DNA of 64,000 nucleotides, from positions 23,817 to 87,816 of the forward strand of contig NZ_AOME01000015.1 of NCBI RefSeq assembly GCF_000336935.1. Direction: 5' to 3'. The position numbers and the translations under genes were made by a program. Below, piece after piece: positions 7,405-14,417 of this stretch. Within the stretch, counting starts at the first letter, position 1; each line of letters opens with the position of its first letter. The notes under the pieces were generated by a model that worked only from the letters and a program-made list of their open reading frames with translations, did no database searches and was not told the DNA's origin. The DNA comes from Halococcus salifodinae DSM 8989 (GTDB lineage: Archaea; Halobacteriota; Halobacteria; Halobacteriales; Halococcaceae).

Positions 7405-8082
7405 ATGAGCGTCAGAGAAGAGTTCGACGCGTGGGCCGCCGAGGGCCGTGACCGCGGGATGGAGGAACGCCACTGGCACACCGCAAAGCACGTCCTCGCC
7501 CGCATCCCCGTCGAGGCCGGCGACCGAGTGCTCGATCTGGGCTGTGGCAGCGGCTACGCCGGGCGCGCACTCCGCGAGACCGCCGACGTGCGGAGCTACG
7601 GTCTCGACGGCGCACCCGAGATGGTCACAAACGCCGCCTCGTACACCGACGATCCCGTGGTCGGCTTCCTTGTCGGTGACTTCGAACACCTCCCCTTTGC
7701 CGACGACAGCCTCGATCACGCCGTCACGATGGAGGCGTTCTACTACGCGAACGATCCCCGCGCCGCACTCCGCGAACTCCGGCGCGTGCTCCGGCCGGGC
7801 GGCACCTTCTACTGTGCGGTGAACTACTTCGAAGAGAGCGTCCACACCGTCGGCTGGGAGGAGAACGTCGGCGTGGCGATGACTCGGTGGGAGATGGCCG
7901 AGTACCGCGACGCGTTCCGCGAGGCGGGCTTTCACGTCGCCAGCCAGGACACGATCCCCGACCGCGAGATCGAGATCCCGCCGGACGAGGAGTTCCCGAC
8001 CGACGAGTTCGACACCCGCACGGCGATGGTCGAACGCTACCGGACCCACGGAACGCTGCTGACCGTCGGCGTCGTGCCCTGA
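7405..8082 (+). CDS. Class I SAM-dependent methyltransferase
   Basis: A 225-residue Methyltransf_11-type protein. Motif I (VLDLGCGSGYAGRAL) is at about 42-56, the acidic end of strand 2 follows (SYGLDGAPEM), and motif III-IV (FEHLPFADDSLDHAVTMEAFYYANDP) and the post-motif RRVLRPGGTFYCAVNYFEE are intact. The substrate is probably a small molecule, but it cannot be named. The C-terminal third (about 170-215) is acidic and has no recognisable extra domain. Confidence 0.85.
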   Translation: MSVREEFDAWAAEGRDRGMEERHWHTAKHVLARIPVEAGDRVLDLGCGSGYAGRALRETADVRSYGLDGAPEMVTNAASYTDDPVVGFLVGDFEHLPFADDSLDHAVTMEAFYYANDPRAALRELRRVLRPGGTFYCAVNYFEESVHTVGWEENVGVAMTRWEMAEYRDAFREAGFHVASQDTIPDREIEIPPDEEFPTDEFDTRTAMVERYRTHGTLLTVGVVP

Positions 8083-8139
8083 CATCTCGACGGGGACGGC
8101 CGCGATCGCGGCCCACGCGACGAGACGACTGTCTGCGAT

Positions 8140-8280
8140 TTACGCGTACTGTTCGGGATCGTCCTCGAACGCTTCTTTGCACTCCGTGGCGTCGAAGTAG
8201 TACGTCTCGCCGTCGTGGTTCGTTCGCTCCGGTGCGTCGTCTCGATGCACGTCCGTTCCGCAGACCACGCATCGTGTCAT
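8140..8280 (-). CDS. Small YHS/TRASH-like zinc protein
   Basis: A 46-residue protein: MTRCVVCGTDVHRDD, then a YHS-like end YYFDATECKEAFEDDPEQYA. The CxxC pair (C4, C7) and the later Cys in ATECKEAF suit metal binding by a TRASH/YHS-type mini-domain, a group often linked to heavy-metal sensing or to carrying metals. The ATG at 8280 gives the usual short family length; the frame is open 22 codons further but that part looks non-coding. It lies between the methyltransferase and the Bat-type regulator. Confidence 0.7.
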   Translation of the reverse strand: MTRCVVCGTDVHRDDAPERTNHDGETYYFDATECKEAFEDDPEQYA

Positions 8281-8367
8281 CGTCGCACCTTCGGCCCGAA
8301 CACGCCTAAATCCCAGTCCAGCAGTTGCAAGCGACGGGAGAACCACCCCTGTCTGCTGCCGACTCCG

Positions 8368-9027
8368 TCACTCCTCGTCGCCGACACCGACGATGAGGGT
8401 GTTCTCGACCAGCGTGCTGTACGCCCGCCGGAACCGCTCGGAGAGCGCCTGGTGAGAGATATCGAGTTCGGTGGCGAGATCGTCGAGGGTGATGTCCCGA
8501 GGCACTTCGTAGTGGCCATGCTCGAACGCCGCGACGAGGGTCTCGTGTTGGGGCTCGCTGAGCCCGAACCGACCGTGGCGATCCGCGTCCATCTCGTAGA
8601 TGTTCCGGATGTCCATCGTGAGCCCCTCCGCCTCGCAGAACTCGTGGGTCGCCGACAGCGCCTCGCGCTCGGGGAACAGGATCCGGAACTCCCACCGGCC
8701 ATCCGTCCCGAAGGCGTCGAGCACCGTCGCGTCCGACTCGACGAGGATCTGGACCACCACCTCGATCTGTGTGGTCCAGTCCATCCGGTAGAGCCGTTCC
8801 TCACCGAGATCGGAGAGGAGTTCGAGGTTCTCGATGCTCGAATCGTTCTCGAACGCCCGTTCCACGTCGTCCATGTGGTCGCTCGATACCCAGATGAACG
8901 GCATGACGCGTTCGTCGTCGTGGGCCACGACGCGTTCGACGTCGAGTTCCAGATCGGGCACCGCGACGAGTGTGTCGTAGAGAGCGAACTCGTCGGCCGG
9001 AATCTCGATGTTCGCGATAGTGCTCAT
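8368..9027 (-). CDS. Bat-type HTH transcriptional regulator
   Basis: A 219-residue regulator of the haloarchaeal bacterio-opsin-activator type. The C-terminal HTH_10 domain is clear: LSEPQHETLVAAFEHGHYEVPRD, then ITLDDLATELDISHQALSERFRRA at about 165-205. The N-terminal part (DLELDVERVVAHDDERVMPFIWV and following) matches the associated sensor-like domain seen in this family; no PAS or GAF domain is obvious. The start at 9027 is preferred because the 18 codons upstream are not conserved-looking. Target genes unknown. It is divergent from nothing; the sulfurtransferase downstream is on the same strand. Confidence 0.85.
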   Translation of the reverse strand: MSTIANIEIPADEFALYDTLVAVPDLELDVERVVAHDDERVMPFIWVSSDHMDDVERAFENDSSIENLELLSDLGEERLYRMDWTTQIEVVVQILVESDATVLDAFGTDGRWEFRILFPEREALSATHEFCEAEGLTMDIRNIYEMDADRHGRFGLSEPQHETLVAAFEHGHYEVPRDITLDDLATELDISHQALSERFRRAYSTLVENTLIVGVGDEE

Positions 9028-9120
9028 TGGGAACCCATTCACCGCGTGTTTGCATATGCGTGTTGATCCGGCGGATCGCAAACCATTCTCGGTACCACCA
9101 GTATCGATCGGTCGACTACG

Positions 9121-9190
9121 CTGTCTCCGCGGCTCACATTCGTTCGCCGCTCCGATTCGAGGGCTTCCTCGCTGCGCTCAGTCGTCCTCG
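9121..9190 (-). repeat. 3'-flank hairpin element of sulfurtransferase 1
   Basis: Read on the minus strand, the stop codon TGA is followed by GCGCAGCGAGGAAGCCCTCG and then about 40 more bases that match the flank of the next sulfurtransferase at 11036-11095 (about 50 of the first 56 positions are the same by eye). A short stem (CGAGG at 9186-9190 with CCTCG at 9158-9162, minus-strand reading) encloses the stop codon. The flank is more alike than the two coding sequences. Confidence 0.6.
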
Positions 9191-9963
9191 CTCGTCTCGA
9201 CCGTCCCACCCGCTTGCTCCCACTCGGTCAGACTCCCCTCGTAGAATCCGAGATCCTCGAAGCCGAGATGCCGCAGGACGAGGTAGGTGTGACTGATCCG
9301 ACGGGCGGTGTTGCAGTAGAGGATCACTCGGCGGTCGCGGGCGATACCGTGATCGTCGAGAATCTCCTCGATCGCCGCTCGCTCCTTGAGACCTCGCGTC
9401 TCGTCGTCGACGAACTCGCGCCAGTCGAGCTGGATCGCGCCGGGAATGTGACCTTCGTCGTACTCCCACGCCTCACGAGTGTCGACCAGCAGTCCATCGC
9501 CGTCGTCGACCGCTGCGGTGATCGCTTCACGATCGATCAGTACGGTGTCATCGGGTCGTTCGAGGGCGTACTCGACGGGCTCGGTCGTGGTCGGTTCGGT
9601 GATCGTCTCGTGGCCACGACCCCACGCACTGTAGTCCCCATCGAGGAGGTGGAGCTTGTCGCGGTCGTGGCCATAGCACTCGGCCGTGACGAGAAATCGG
9701 GCGGCGAACACGCCGTGGGTGTCGTCGTACGCCACGATCTCGTCGTCGCGCTCGATCCCCGCCTCGCCGAGGAGGTCGGCGAAGACCTCTTCGCCGGGCA
9801 GCATTCCCTCGTCGCCGTCGGGAGCCCGGAACGAATCGAAGGGGATGTTGACCGCACCGGGCACGTGGCCGATCCCCTCGAACTCCCACTCGTCGCGCAC
9901 GTCGACGATCCGCACGTCCTCGCACTCGTCGAGCCACTCGGCGGATACCACGACATCGGACAT
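9178..9963 (-). CDS. Two-domain rhodanese-type sulfurtransferase (first of three)
   Basis: A 261-residue thiosulfate or 3-mercaptopyruvate sulfurtransferase with two rhodanese domains. The N-terminal domain (5-120, starting VVSAEWLDECEDVRIVDVRD) has lost the catalytic Cys and is structural. The C-terminal domain carries the active Cys C217 in LYCNTARR, after DTREAWEYDEGHIPGA. The active loop CNTARR differs from the CRVGERS/CRIGERS of the two neighbours, so the substrate may differ. Start at 9963 (MSDVVVSAEW). Its stop codon lies inside a hairpin that is shared in form with the other two sulfurtransferases. Confidence 0.85.
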   Translation of the reverse strand: MSDVVVSAEWLDECEDVRIVDVRDEWEFEGIGHVPGAVNIPFDSFRAPDGDEGMLPGEEVFADLLGEAGIERDDEIVAYDDTHGVFAARFLVTAECYGHDRDKLHLLDGDYSAWGRGHETITEPTTTEPVEYALERPDDTVLIDREAITAAVDDGDGLLVDTREAWEYDEGHIPGAIQLDWREFVDDETRGLKERAAIEEILDDHGIARDRRVILYCNTARRISHTYLVLRHLGFEDLGFYEGSLTEWEQAGGTVETSEDD

Positions 9964-10147
9964 GGCTTTGCTACTCGATGCGGTGGCTTGAACCCAACCA
10001 TCCCACGTGACCACGGTTCGACACCGCTGCTGACGGCGGAGTACAACGAAGGAACTAGTTGGAGGGTGCGAGCGGACCGTTCCACGAGCGATACTACCTA
10101 TTCAAGCAGGAACGCTTTGTGCTCGGTCGACGAAGCGCGGACGGATC

Positions 10148-11038
10148 ATGAGTGAGTATGCAAACGATGTCCTGGTTTCGGCCGACTGGGTGGAAGACCA
10201 CCTCGACGACATTCAGAACGACGATCCGGAGTACCGACTCGTCGAAGTCAACAGCCCCGAGTCGCCCGAGGACGACGATTTCCCGTCGCGGTACGACGAG
10301 GGCCACATCGCCGGCGCGATCGGACTCCAGTGGGACGAGGATCTCTCGGACGAAACCGAGCGCGACATCCTCGATCAGGAGGGGTTCGAGGCGCTCTGCG
10401 GAAGCCACGGCATCGCGGACGGTTCCACAGTAGTGTTCTACGGCGACGGCCACATCGCCAACTGGTTCGCCCTCTTCGCCTACTGGGAGTTCAAATACTT
10501 CGGCCACGATGACGCGCGCGTGCTCGACGGTGGGAAGGACTACTGGGTACACAACGACTACCCGTTGACCGACGAGGTGCCCGAGTTCTCGCCCACCGAG
10601 TACGCCGCCGGCGGCCCCTACGACAACATCCGGGCATACAAGCGCGAGGTCGACGAGGCGCTCGAAACCGGCATCCCGATGGTCGACGTGCGCTCACCCG
10701 CGGAGTTCACCGGCGAGAAGATCGCGCCCGAGGGGCTCCAGGAGACCGCCCAGCGCGGTGGCCACATCCCCGGCGCGTCGAACGTCCCGGTCGCCGAAGT
10801 CCTGAACGACGACGGGACGTTCAGGTCCGCCGACGAACTCCGCGAGCTCTACGCCGATCACGGCGTCGAAGGCGACGAGTCGATCATCACCTACTGCCGG
10901 GTCGGCGAGCGCTCCTCGATCGAGTGGTTCGCGCTCCATGACCTGCTGGGCTACGACGACGTCCGGAACTACGACGGCTCGTGGACCGAGTGGGGGAATC
11001 TGGTTCGTGCGCCGATAGAGACAGACGAGGGCGACTGA
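10148..11038 (+). CDS. Two-domain rhodanese-type sulfurtransferase (second of three)
   Basis: A 296-residue sulfurtransferase. It opens MSEYANDVLVSADWVEDHLD. The N-terminal rhodanese domain has the inactive loop FYGDGHIANWF; the C-terminal domain has DVRSPAEFTGE and the active Cys C250 in TYCRVGERSS, the loop seen in thiosulfate sulfurtransferases. It is a close paralogue of the gene at 11354: the first 18 residues are almost identical and the blocks QETAQRGGHIPGASN and YDGSWTEWGNLV are shared. Divergent from sulfurtransferase 1, with about 185 bases between them. No membrane segment, so cytoplasmic. Confidence 0.88.
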   Translation: MSEYANDVLVSADWVEDHLDDIQNDDPEYRLVEVNSPESPEDDDFPSRYDEGHIAGAIGLQWDEDLSDETERDILDQEGFEALCGSHGIADGSTVVFYGDGHIANWFALFAYWEFKYFGHDDARVLDGGKDYWVHNDYPLTDEVPEFSPTEYAAGGPYDNIRAYKREVDEALETGIPMVDVRSPAEFTGEKIAPEGLQETAQRGGHIPGASNVPVAEVLNDDGTFRSADELRELYADHGVEGDESIITYCRVGERSSIEWFALHDLLGYDDVRNYDGSWTEWGNLVRAPIETDEGD

Positions 11039-11095
11039 GCGTAGCGAAGGAACCCTCGAATCGAAGCGGCGAACGAACGTGAGCCGCGGAGCAGG
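11026..11095 (+). repeat. 3'-flank hairpin element of sulfurtransferase 2
   Basis: A stem CGAGGG (11026-11031) / CCCTCG (11053-11058) encloses the TGA stop and the sequence TGAGCGTAGCGA. The element continues AATCGAAGCGGCGAACGAA and GTGAGCCGCGGAG, the same as the minus-strand copy at 9121-9180 apart from a few substitutions. It may be a REP-like sequence or a structured mRNA 3' end. Confidence 0.6.
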
Positions 11096-11353
11096 GCGAG
11101 GGCGAACCGCGGAGATCGATACGAAGTAGCTCATCCGCTGATCGACACTCGGAGATACCAGCAAAAAATTCTTGTTCGTGGCACGTCACTCGGCAACTCG
11201 CATCTATCGGTCGTCATCGGAGCTCGATCGACCTGGCTTACCGCGCTCGTCCCCAGTCTGAACCAGCAAAATTTTCTGGTACATGGGTGATGGTGACGTG
11301 ATCTGCCGAGAGTATCGGTAATATATGCCCCCGGATCGAAACGACGAGTGGTC
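11039..11353 (+). promoter_or_regulatory. Regulatory interval before sulfurtransferase 3
   Basis: This 315-base gene-free stretch holds the REP-like flank of the previous gene, then two related AT-rich sites: ACCAGCAAAAAATTCTTGT at 11157-11175 and the palindrome ACCAGCAAAATTTTCTGGT at 11262-11280, with centres about 105 bases apart. A TATA-like TAATATATG at 11319-11327 lies 27-35 nt before the ATG at 11354, which fits a leaderless start there. The second palindrome is about 39 bases before the TATA box, so it could be an activator site; the pair could also be a terminator and an unrelated look-alike. Confidence 0.5.
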
Positions 11354-12214
11354 ATGAGTGACTACGCAAATGACGTGCTCGTTTCGGCCGACTGGGTCGA
11401 GGAGCACTTGGACGAGTTTCAGGACGACGACCCCGCATACCGGCTGATCGAGGTCGACGTCGACACGGAGGCGTACGACGAGGCCCACGCACCGGGTGCG
11501 ATCGGGCTGAACTGGGAGACCCAACTTCAGGACCAGACCCGACGCGACGTCCTCTCGAAGGAGGCCTTCGCGGACGTGATGGGCGAGCACGGACTCACGG
11601 AGGATAGTACAGTAGTTCTCTACGGCGACAACTCGAACTGGTTCGCGGCGTACACCTACTGGCAGTTCAAGTACTACGGCCACGACGACGTGAAGCTGAT
11701 GAACGGTGGCCGGGACTACTGGCTGGCGAACGACTACCCGACCACGACCGAGACCCCCGACTTTTCGAGCCAGGACTACGCCGCGAGCGGTCCCTACGAG
11801 GGGATTCGGGCCTACCGCACCGACGTCGAGAACGCGATGGAGCGGGGCGTTCCGCTCGTCGACGTTCGCTCGCCCGAGGAGTTCAAGGGCGAGATCCTCG
11901 CGCCGCCCGGACTCCAGGAGACCGCCCAGCGCGGCGGCCACATCCCCGGCGCGTCGAACATCTCGTGGGCCGCGACGGTCAACGACGACGGGACGTTCAA
12001 GACCGCCGACGATCTGCGTGAGCTCTACGAGTCCGACGGCGTGACCGACGACCAGGAAGTCGTCGCGTACTGCCGGATCGGCGAGCGCTCCTCGATCGCG
12101 TGGTTCGCGCTGCACGAACTGCTCGGCTACGACAACGTCGTGAACTACGACGGCTCGTGGACCGAGTGGGGGAATCTGGTGAACGCCCCGATCGAGACTG
12201 GCGAGGCGGAGTGA
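11354..12214 (+). CDS. Two-domain rhodanese-type sulfurtransferase (third of three)
   Basis: A 286-residue sulfurtransferase closely related to the gene just upstream. It opens MSDYANDVLVSADWVEEHLD; the inactive N-terminal loop is LYGDNSNWFAAY, the C-terminal domain has DVRSPEEFKGE and the active Cys C240 in AYCRIGERSS. It is about ten residues shorter than its neighbour because a loop near residue 40 (SPESPEDDDFPSR in the neighbour) is shorter. The ATG at 11354 is used because the TATA box lies at leaderless distance; a GTG two codons earlier is also in frame. A tandem duplication is the likely origin. Confidence 0.88.
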   Translation: MSDYANDVLVSADWVEEHLDEFQDDDPAYRLIEVDVDTEAYDEAHAPGAIGLNWETQLQDQTRRDVLSKEAFADVMGEHGLTEDSTVVLYGDNSNWFAAYTYWQFKYYGHDDVKLMNGGRDYWLANDYPTTTETPDFSSQDYAASGPYEGIRAYRTDVENAMERGVPLVDVRSPEEFKGEILAPPGLQETAQRGGHIPGASNISWAATVNDDGTFKTADDLRELYESDGVTDDQEVVAYCRIGERSSIAWFALHELLGYDNVVNYDGSWTEWGNLVNAPIETGEAE

Positions 12215-12233
12215 GCGCAGCGAACTCCGCCTC
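12203..12233 (+). repeat. Hairpin across the stop codon of sulfurtransferase 3
   Basis: A perfect 10-bp stem, GAGGCGGAGT at 12203-12212 and ACTCCGCCTC at 12224-12233, with the loop GAGCGCAGCGA. The TGA stop lies at the 5' edge of the loop. The loop matches those at sulfurtransferases 1 and 2 while the stem is different, so structure is kept with changed sequence. Confidence 0.6.
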
Positions 12234-12285
12234 GTAGCGGAGCGGGGAGCCGTCGGGCAACCCACGCCACAGCAACCATCCACCG

Positions 12286-12290
12286 TTTTT
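12286..12290 (+). terminator. Possible oligo-T terminator after sulfurtransferase 3
   Basis: A TTTTT run about 70 bases after the stop codon, in a GC-rich context. Short U-runs can end archaeal transcription. A hairpin CGAACGA/TCGTTCG follows at 12313-12332. No other sign supports either as a terminator. Confidence 0.3.
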
Positions 12291-12383
12291 CAGTAACCGA
12301 TAGCAGCCGCTTCGAACGATCGATGTCGTTCGTGCTCGGGAGAGGGCGATGGGTACAAACCGCCTGCGCGTCTGTGAGCGCAT

Positions 12384-13013
12384 ATGGATCCGAGCCAGTT
12401 CGTCGATAGCGTTCGCGAGGACAACCGAACCGCGCTCTCGCGGCTCGGCTCCTCGAAGTCGCTGTACGCCGACACCGAGGGCGCAATGGAGTCCGCGCCG
12501 GTGCTCCGCGCGGCCGCCGACAGCGAGTTCCACGCCCATGAGACGTTCGAGGAGTGGGCCGACAGCGAGGGCAGCGATGCCGCCCAGGAAGCATTCGCCA
12601 CCACCGCCAGCGAGGAGGACGACCATTACGGCCAGGTCACACAGCGCCTCGACGGCGACCACGAGCCGGACGAGACGCCGGCCATCCACGAGTACCTTCG
12701 CGGCCTCAACGACACCGCCGGTCGTGCGGGCGCGTTCGTCGGCCGCACCATCGCAGCCGAGAAGTCGAAAGAACAGCTCGTCGGCTTCTTCGTCGGCCAG
12801 GCCGACACGAGCGGCGCACAGCTCTTCCGCGACCTCGGCGACGACGTCGACGCCCAGCTCGAACGCGGCAAAGACCTCCTCGGCGACGTCTGTGAGACCG
12901 ACGACGAGTGGGCGCGTGCCGAGGAGGCCGCCGGCGACGCGATCCAGACCGCCTACGACGAGTACACCGAACGGCTCGAATCGATGGGCGTGAACCCGAA
13001 GCCCGTCTGTTAA
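12384..13013 (+). CDS. Rubrerythrin/ferritin-like helical protein
   Basis: A 209-residue, almost fully helical acidic protein. It fits a haloarchaeal family that is annotated either as rubrerythrin-like or, historically, as a transcription antitermination factor. The opening MDPSQFVDSVREDNRTALSRLGSSKSLYADTEGAMESAPVLRAA is typical. Glu and His residues occur in the helices (EFHAHETFEEW, EEDDHYGQV), but the full EExxH di-iron set is not clear, so metal binding is uncertain. The two Cys (VCETDD; the final C) are not arranged as a rubredoxin zinc site. Soluble, no signal peptide. Confidence 0.6.
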   Translation: MDPSQFVDSVREDNRTALSRLGSSKSLYADTEGAMESAPVLRAAADSEFHAHETFEEWADSEGSDAAQEAFATTASEEDDHYGQVTQRLDGDHEPDETPAIHEYLRGLNDTAGRAGAFVGRTIAAEKSKEQLVGFFVGQADTSGAQLFRDLGDDVDAQLERGKDLLGDVCETDDEWARAEEAAGDAIQTAYDEYTERLESMGVNPKPVC

Positions 13014-13165
13014 ATCACCGTTTACTACGGTCGCGCGCTCGGGGGCTTACCCGCTCGGACGGTCCGCGACCGCACCGCTACCGCACTGTTATCACTACTA
13101 CCGCCGGTCAGTCCACACGGGATTGACCCACAGTCCTTTTTGAATCTCGGTGCCTTTCAGTGGGT

Positions 13166-13822
13166 ATGAGCGACTTCGACAAGGAAGCCGAGCGCGAGAA
13201 ACTCCGCGAGCGGTTCGCCGAGGACGAGGAGAAACGCGAGACGACCGAGCAGATGAGCGAACTCCTCCTCCAGGGCGCGACGATGACCAACAGCCACTGC
13301 GACACCTGCGGAAACCCGCTCTTTCGCTACGAGGGACAGACGTTCTGCTCGACGTGCCAGCGCGCCGAAAACGGCGAGACCGCTACCGACGCGACGGCCG
13401 CCGCGGACGACGCGCCGGCCGCCGGCGGAGCGACGGGAGCCGAAAACGAACCGGCGGACGAGAGCCGACAGATCCCCGTCGACGATCCTCGCGACGAGAG
13501 GGCTGTCGAATCCGATCGCGCCGTGGAGTCGCAACCCCGAGAGACGACTGCGGCGGCGGGACAGCCGGCGGCGACGCCGACCGATGGCCGACGTGCGCCA
13601 TCGCCACAGTCACACGGCGACGCGGCGAACGCGGGGACCGATCGGCGCGACACCGAGAGCGCGGGCGACCTCGCGGCGACCGAGGCGTCGCTCTCGGGCA
13701 CGCTCCATCGGCTCGCGAGCGCCGCCGAGAACATCGACGATCTCGGACGAGCACGCGAACATCTCGCCGCCACACACGAGGCCGCCGAGGCGCTCGAAGC
13801 CGTGCGGAACGCACGACGGTAA
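13166..13822 (+). CDS. Sssca1-type zinc-ribbon protein with long acidic tail
   Basis: A 218-residue protein whose first 75 residues are the Sssca1 (Sjogren's/scleroderma autoantigen 1) domain: a charged helix (FDKEAEREKLRERFAEDEEKRET), MSELLLQGATMTNSHC, then a zinc ribbon CDTCGNPLF and FCSTCQ with two CxxC pairs. After it come about 90 residues of Ala/Asp/Glu-rich low complexity and a C-terminal helix of about 50 residues (LSGTLHRLASAAENIDDL) that may be a coiled coil. The ATG at 13166 is preferred; TTTTTGAATC lies about 30 nt upstream. Archaeal role unknown. Confidence 0.75.
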   Translation: MSDFDKEAEREKLRERFAEDEEKRETTEQMSELLLQGATMTNSHCDTCGNPLFRYEGQTFCSTCQRAENGETATDATAAADDAPAAGGATGAENEPADESRQIPVDDPRDERAVESDRAVESQPRETTAAAGQPAATPTDGRRAPSPQSHGDAANAGTDRRDTESAGDLAATEASLSGTLHRLASAAENIDDLGRAREHLAATHEAAEALEAVRNARR

Positions 13823-13923
13823 CGGAAACCGGATTCGAGTGGTAGCGAGTCCGCCGAATTTCTGCCGTGGAGAGCGAGAGAGACGAGTGGATGCCGCCGA
13901 AGCGGTAGCGTTCCCGATTGTTT

Positions 13924-14352
13924 TCAGCGCCTGACCCGCATGTCGCGACGAACCGCTATCGCGACAGAGAGGAGTCCTCCCACGACGAGGGCGATGGTCG
14001 CCACTCCTGCACGGGTACCGGCGGCGAAGAACATCCGACGATTGAACAGATACGACTGACCGTCGTATCTGACCGTCAACTGTCCGGTGTACGGTATTGT
14101 AGGGGTTTTCGGGAGCTTGGCCTGTCCCTGGAAAACGTACCGGTTGCCGTCGATGGCCCCTTCGATCAGCCGCTGTTCGGCCGGCGGAAAGTCGGCGTAA
14201 ACGGCGAAATGACCGCTCGGGGGTGGCGACGCCACGACCTCCCGGAGCACGAACTCGTAGCGAAAGGCCGCGAGGCCGACGACCACCGCCGTCGTGAGCG
14301 CCACGATGCCGGCGAAAAAGAGGAGATGGCGGCGTCCTCGCGAGTTCATCAT
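13924..14352 (-). CDS. Two-span membrane protein with external loop
   Basis: About 142 residues. A basic start (MMNSRGRRH) leads into a first helix (LLFFAGIVALTTAVVVGLAAF). A loop of about 70 residues with FPPAEQRLIEGAIDGN and YTGQLTVRYDGQSYLFNRR should be outside, and a second helix (GVATIALVVGGLLSVAIAV) ends with a basic tail MRVRR. The layout resembles small haloarchaeal families with an outside beta domain; no function is known. An AT-rich promoter (AATAATTAC) lies about 30 nt before the start. Either of the adjacent ATGs at 14352 and 14349 could be used. Confidence 0.6.
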   Translation of the reverse strand: MMNSRGRRHLLFFAGIVALTTAVVVGLAAFRYEFVLREVVASPPPSGHFAVYADFPPAEQRLIEGAIDGNRYVFQGQAKLPKTPTIPYTGQLTVRYDGQSYLFNRRMFFAAGTRAGVATIALVVGGLLSVAIAVRRDMRVRR

Positions 14353-14417
14353 CCCCAATTACTTTGGTTAGTGTAATTATTCTTGCGGAGGGAAACTTCG
14401 TGGTACGCGCCCGCTCA

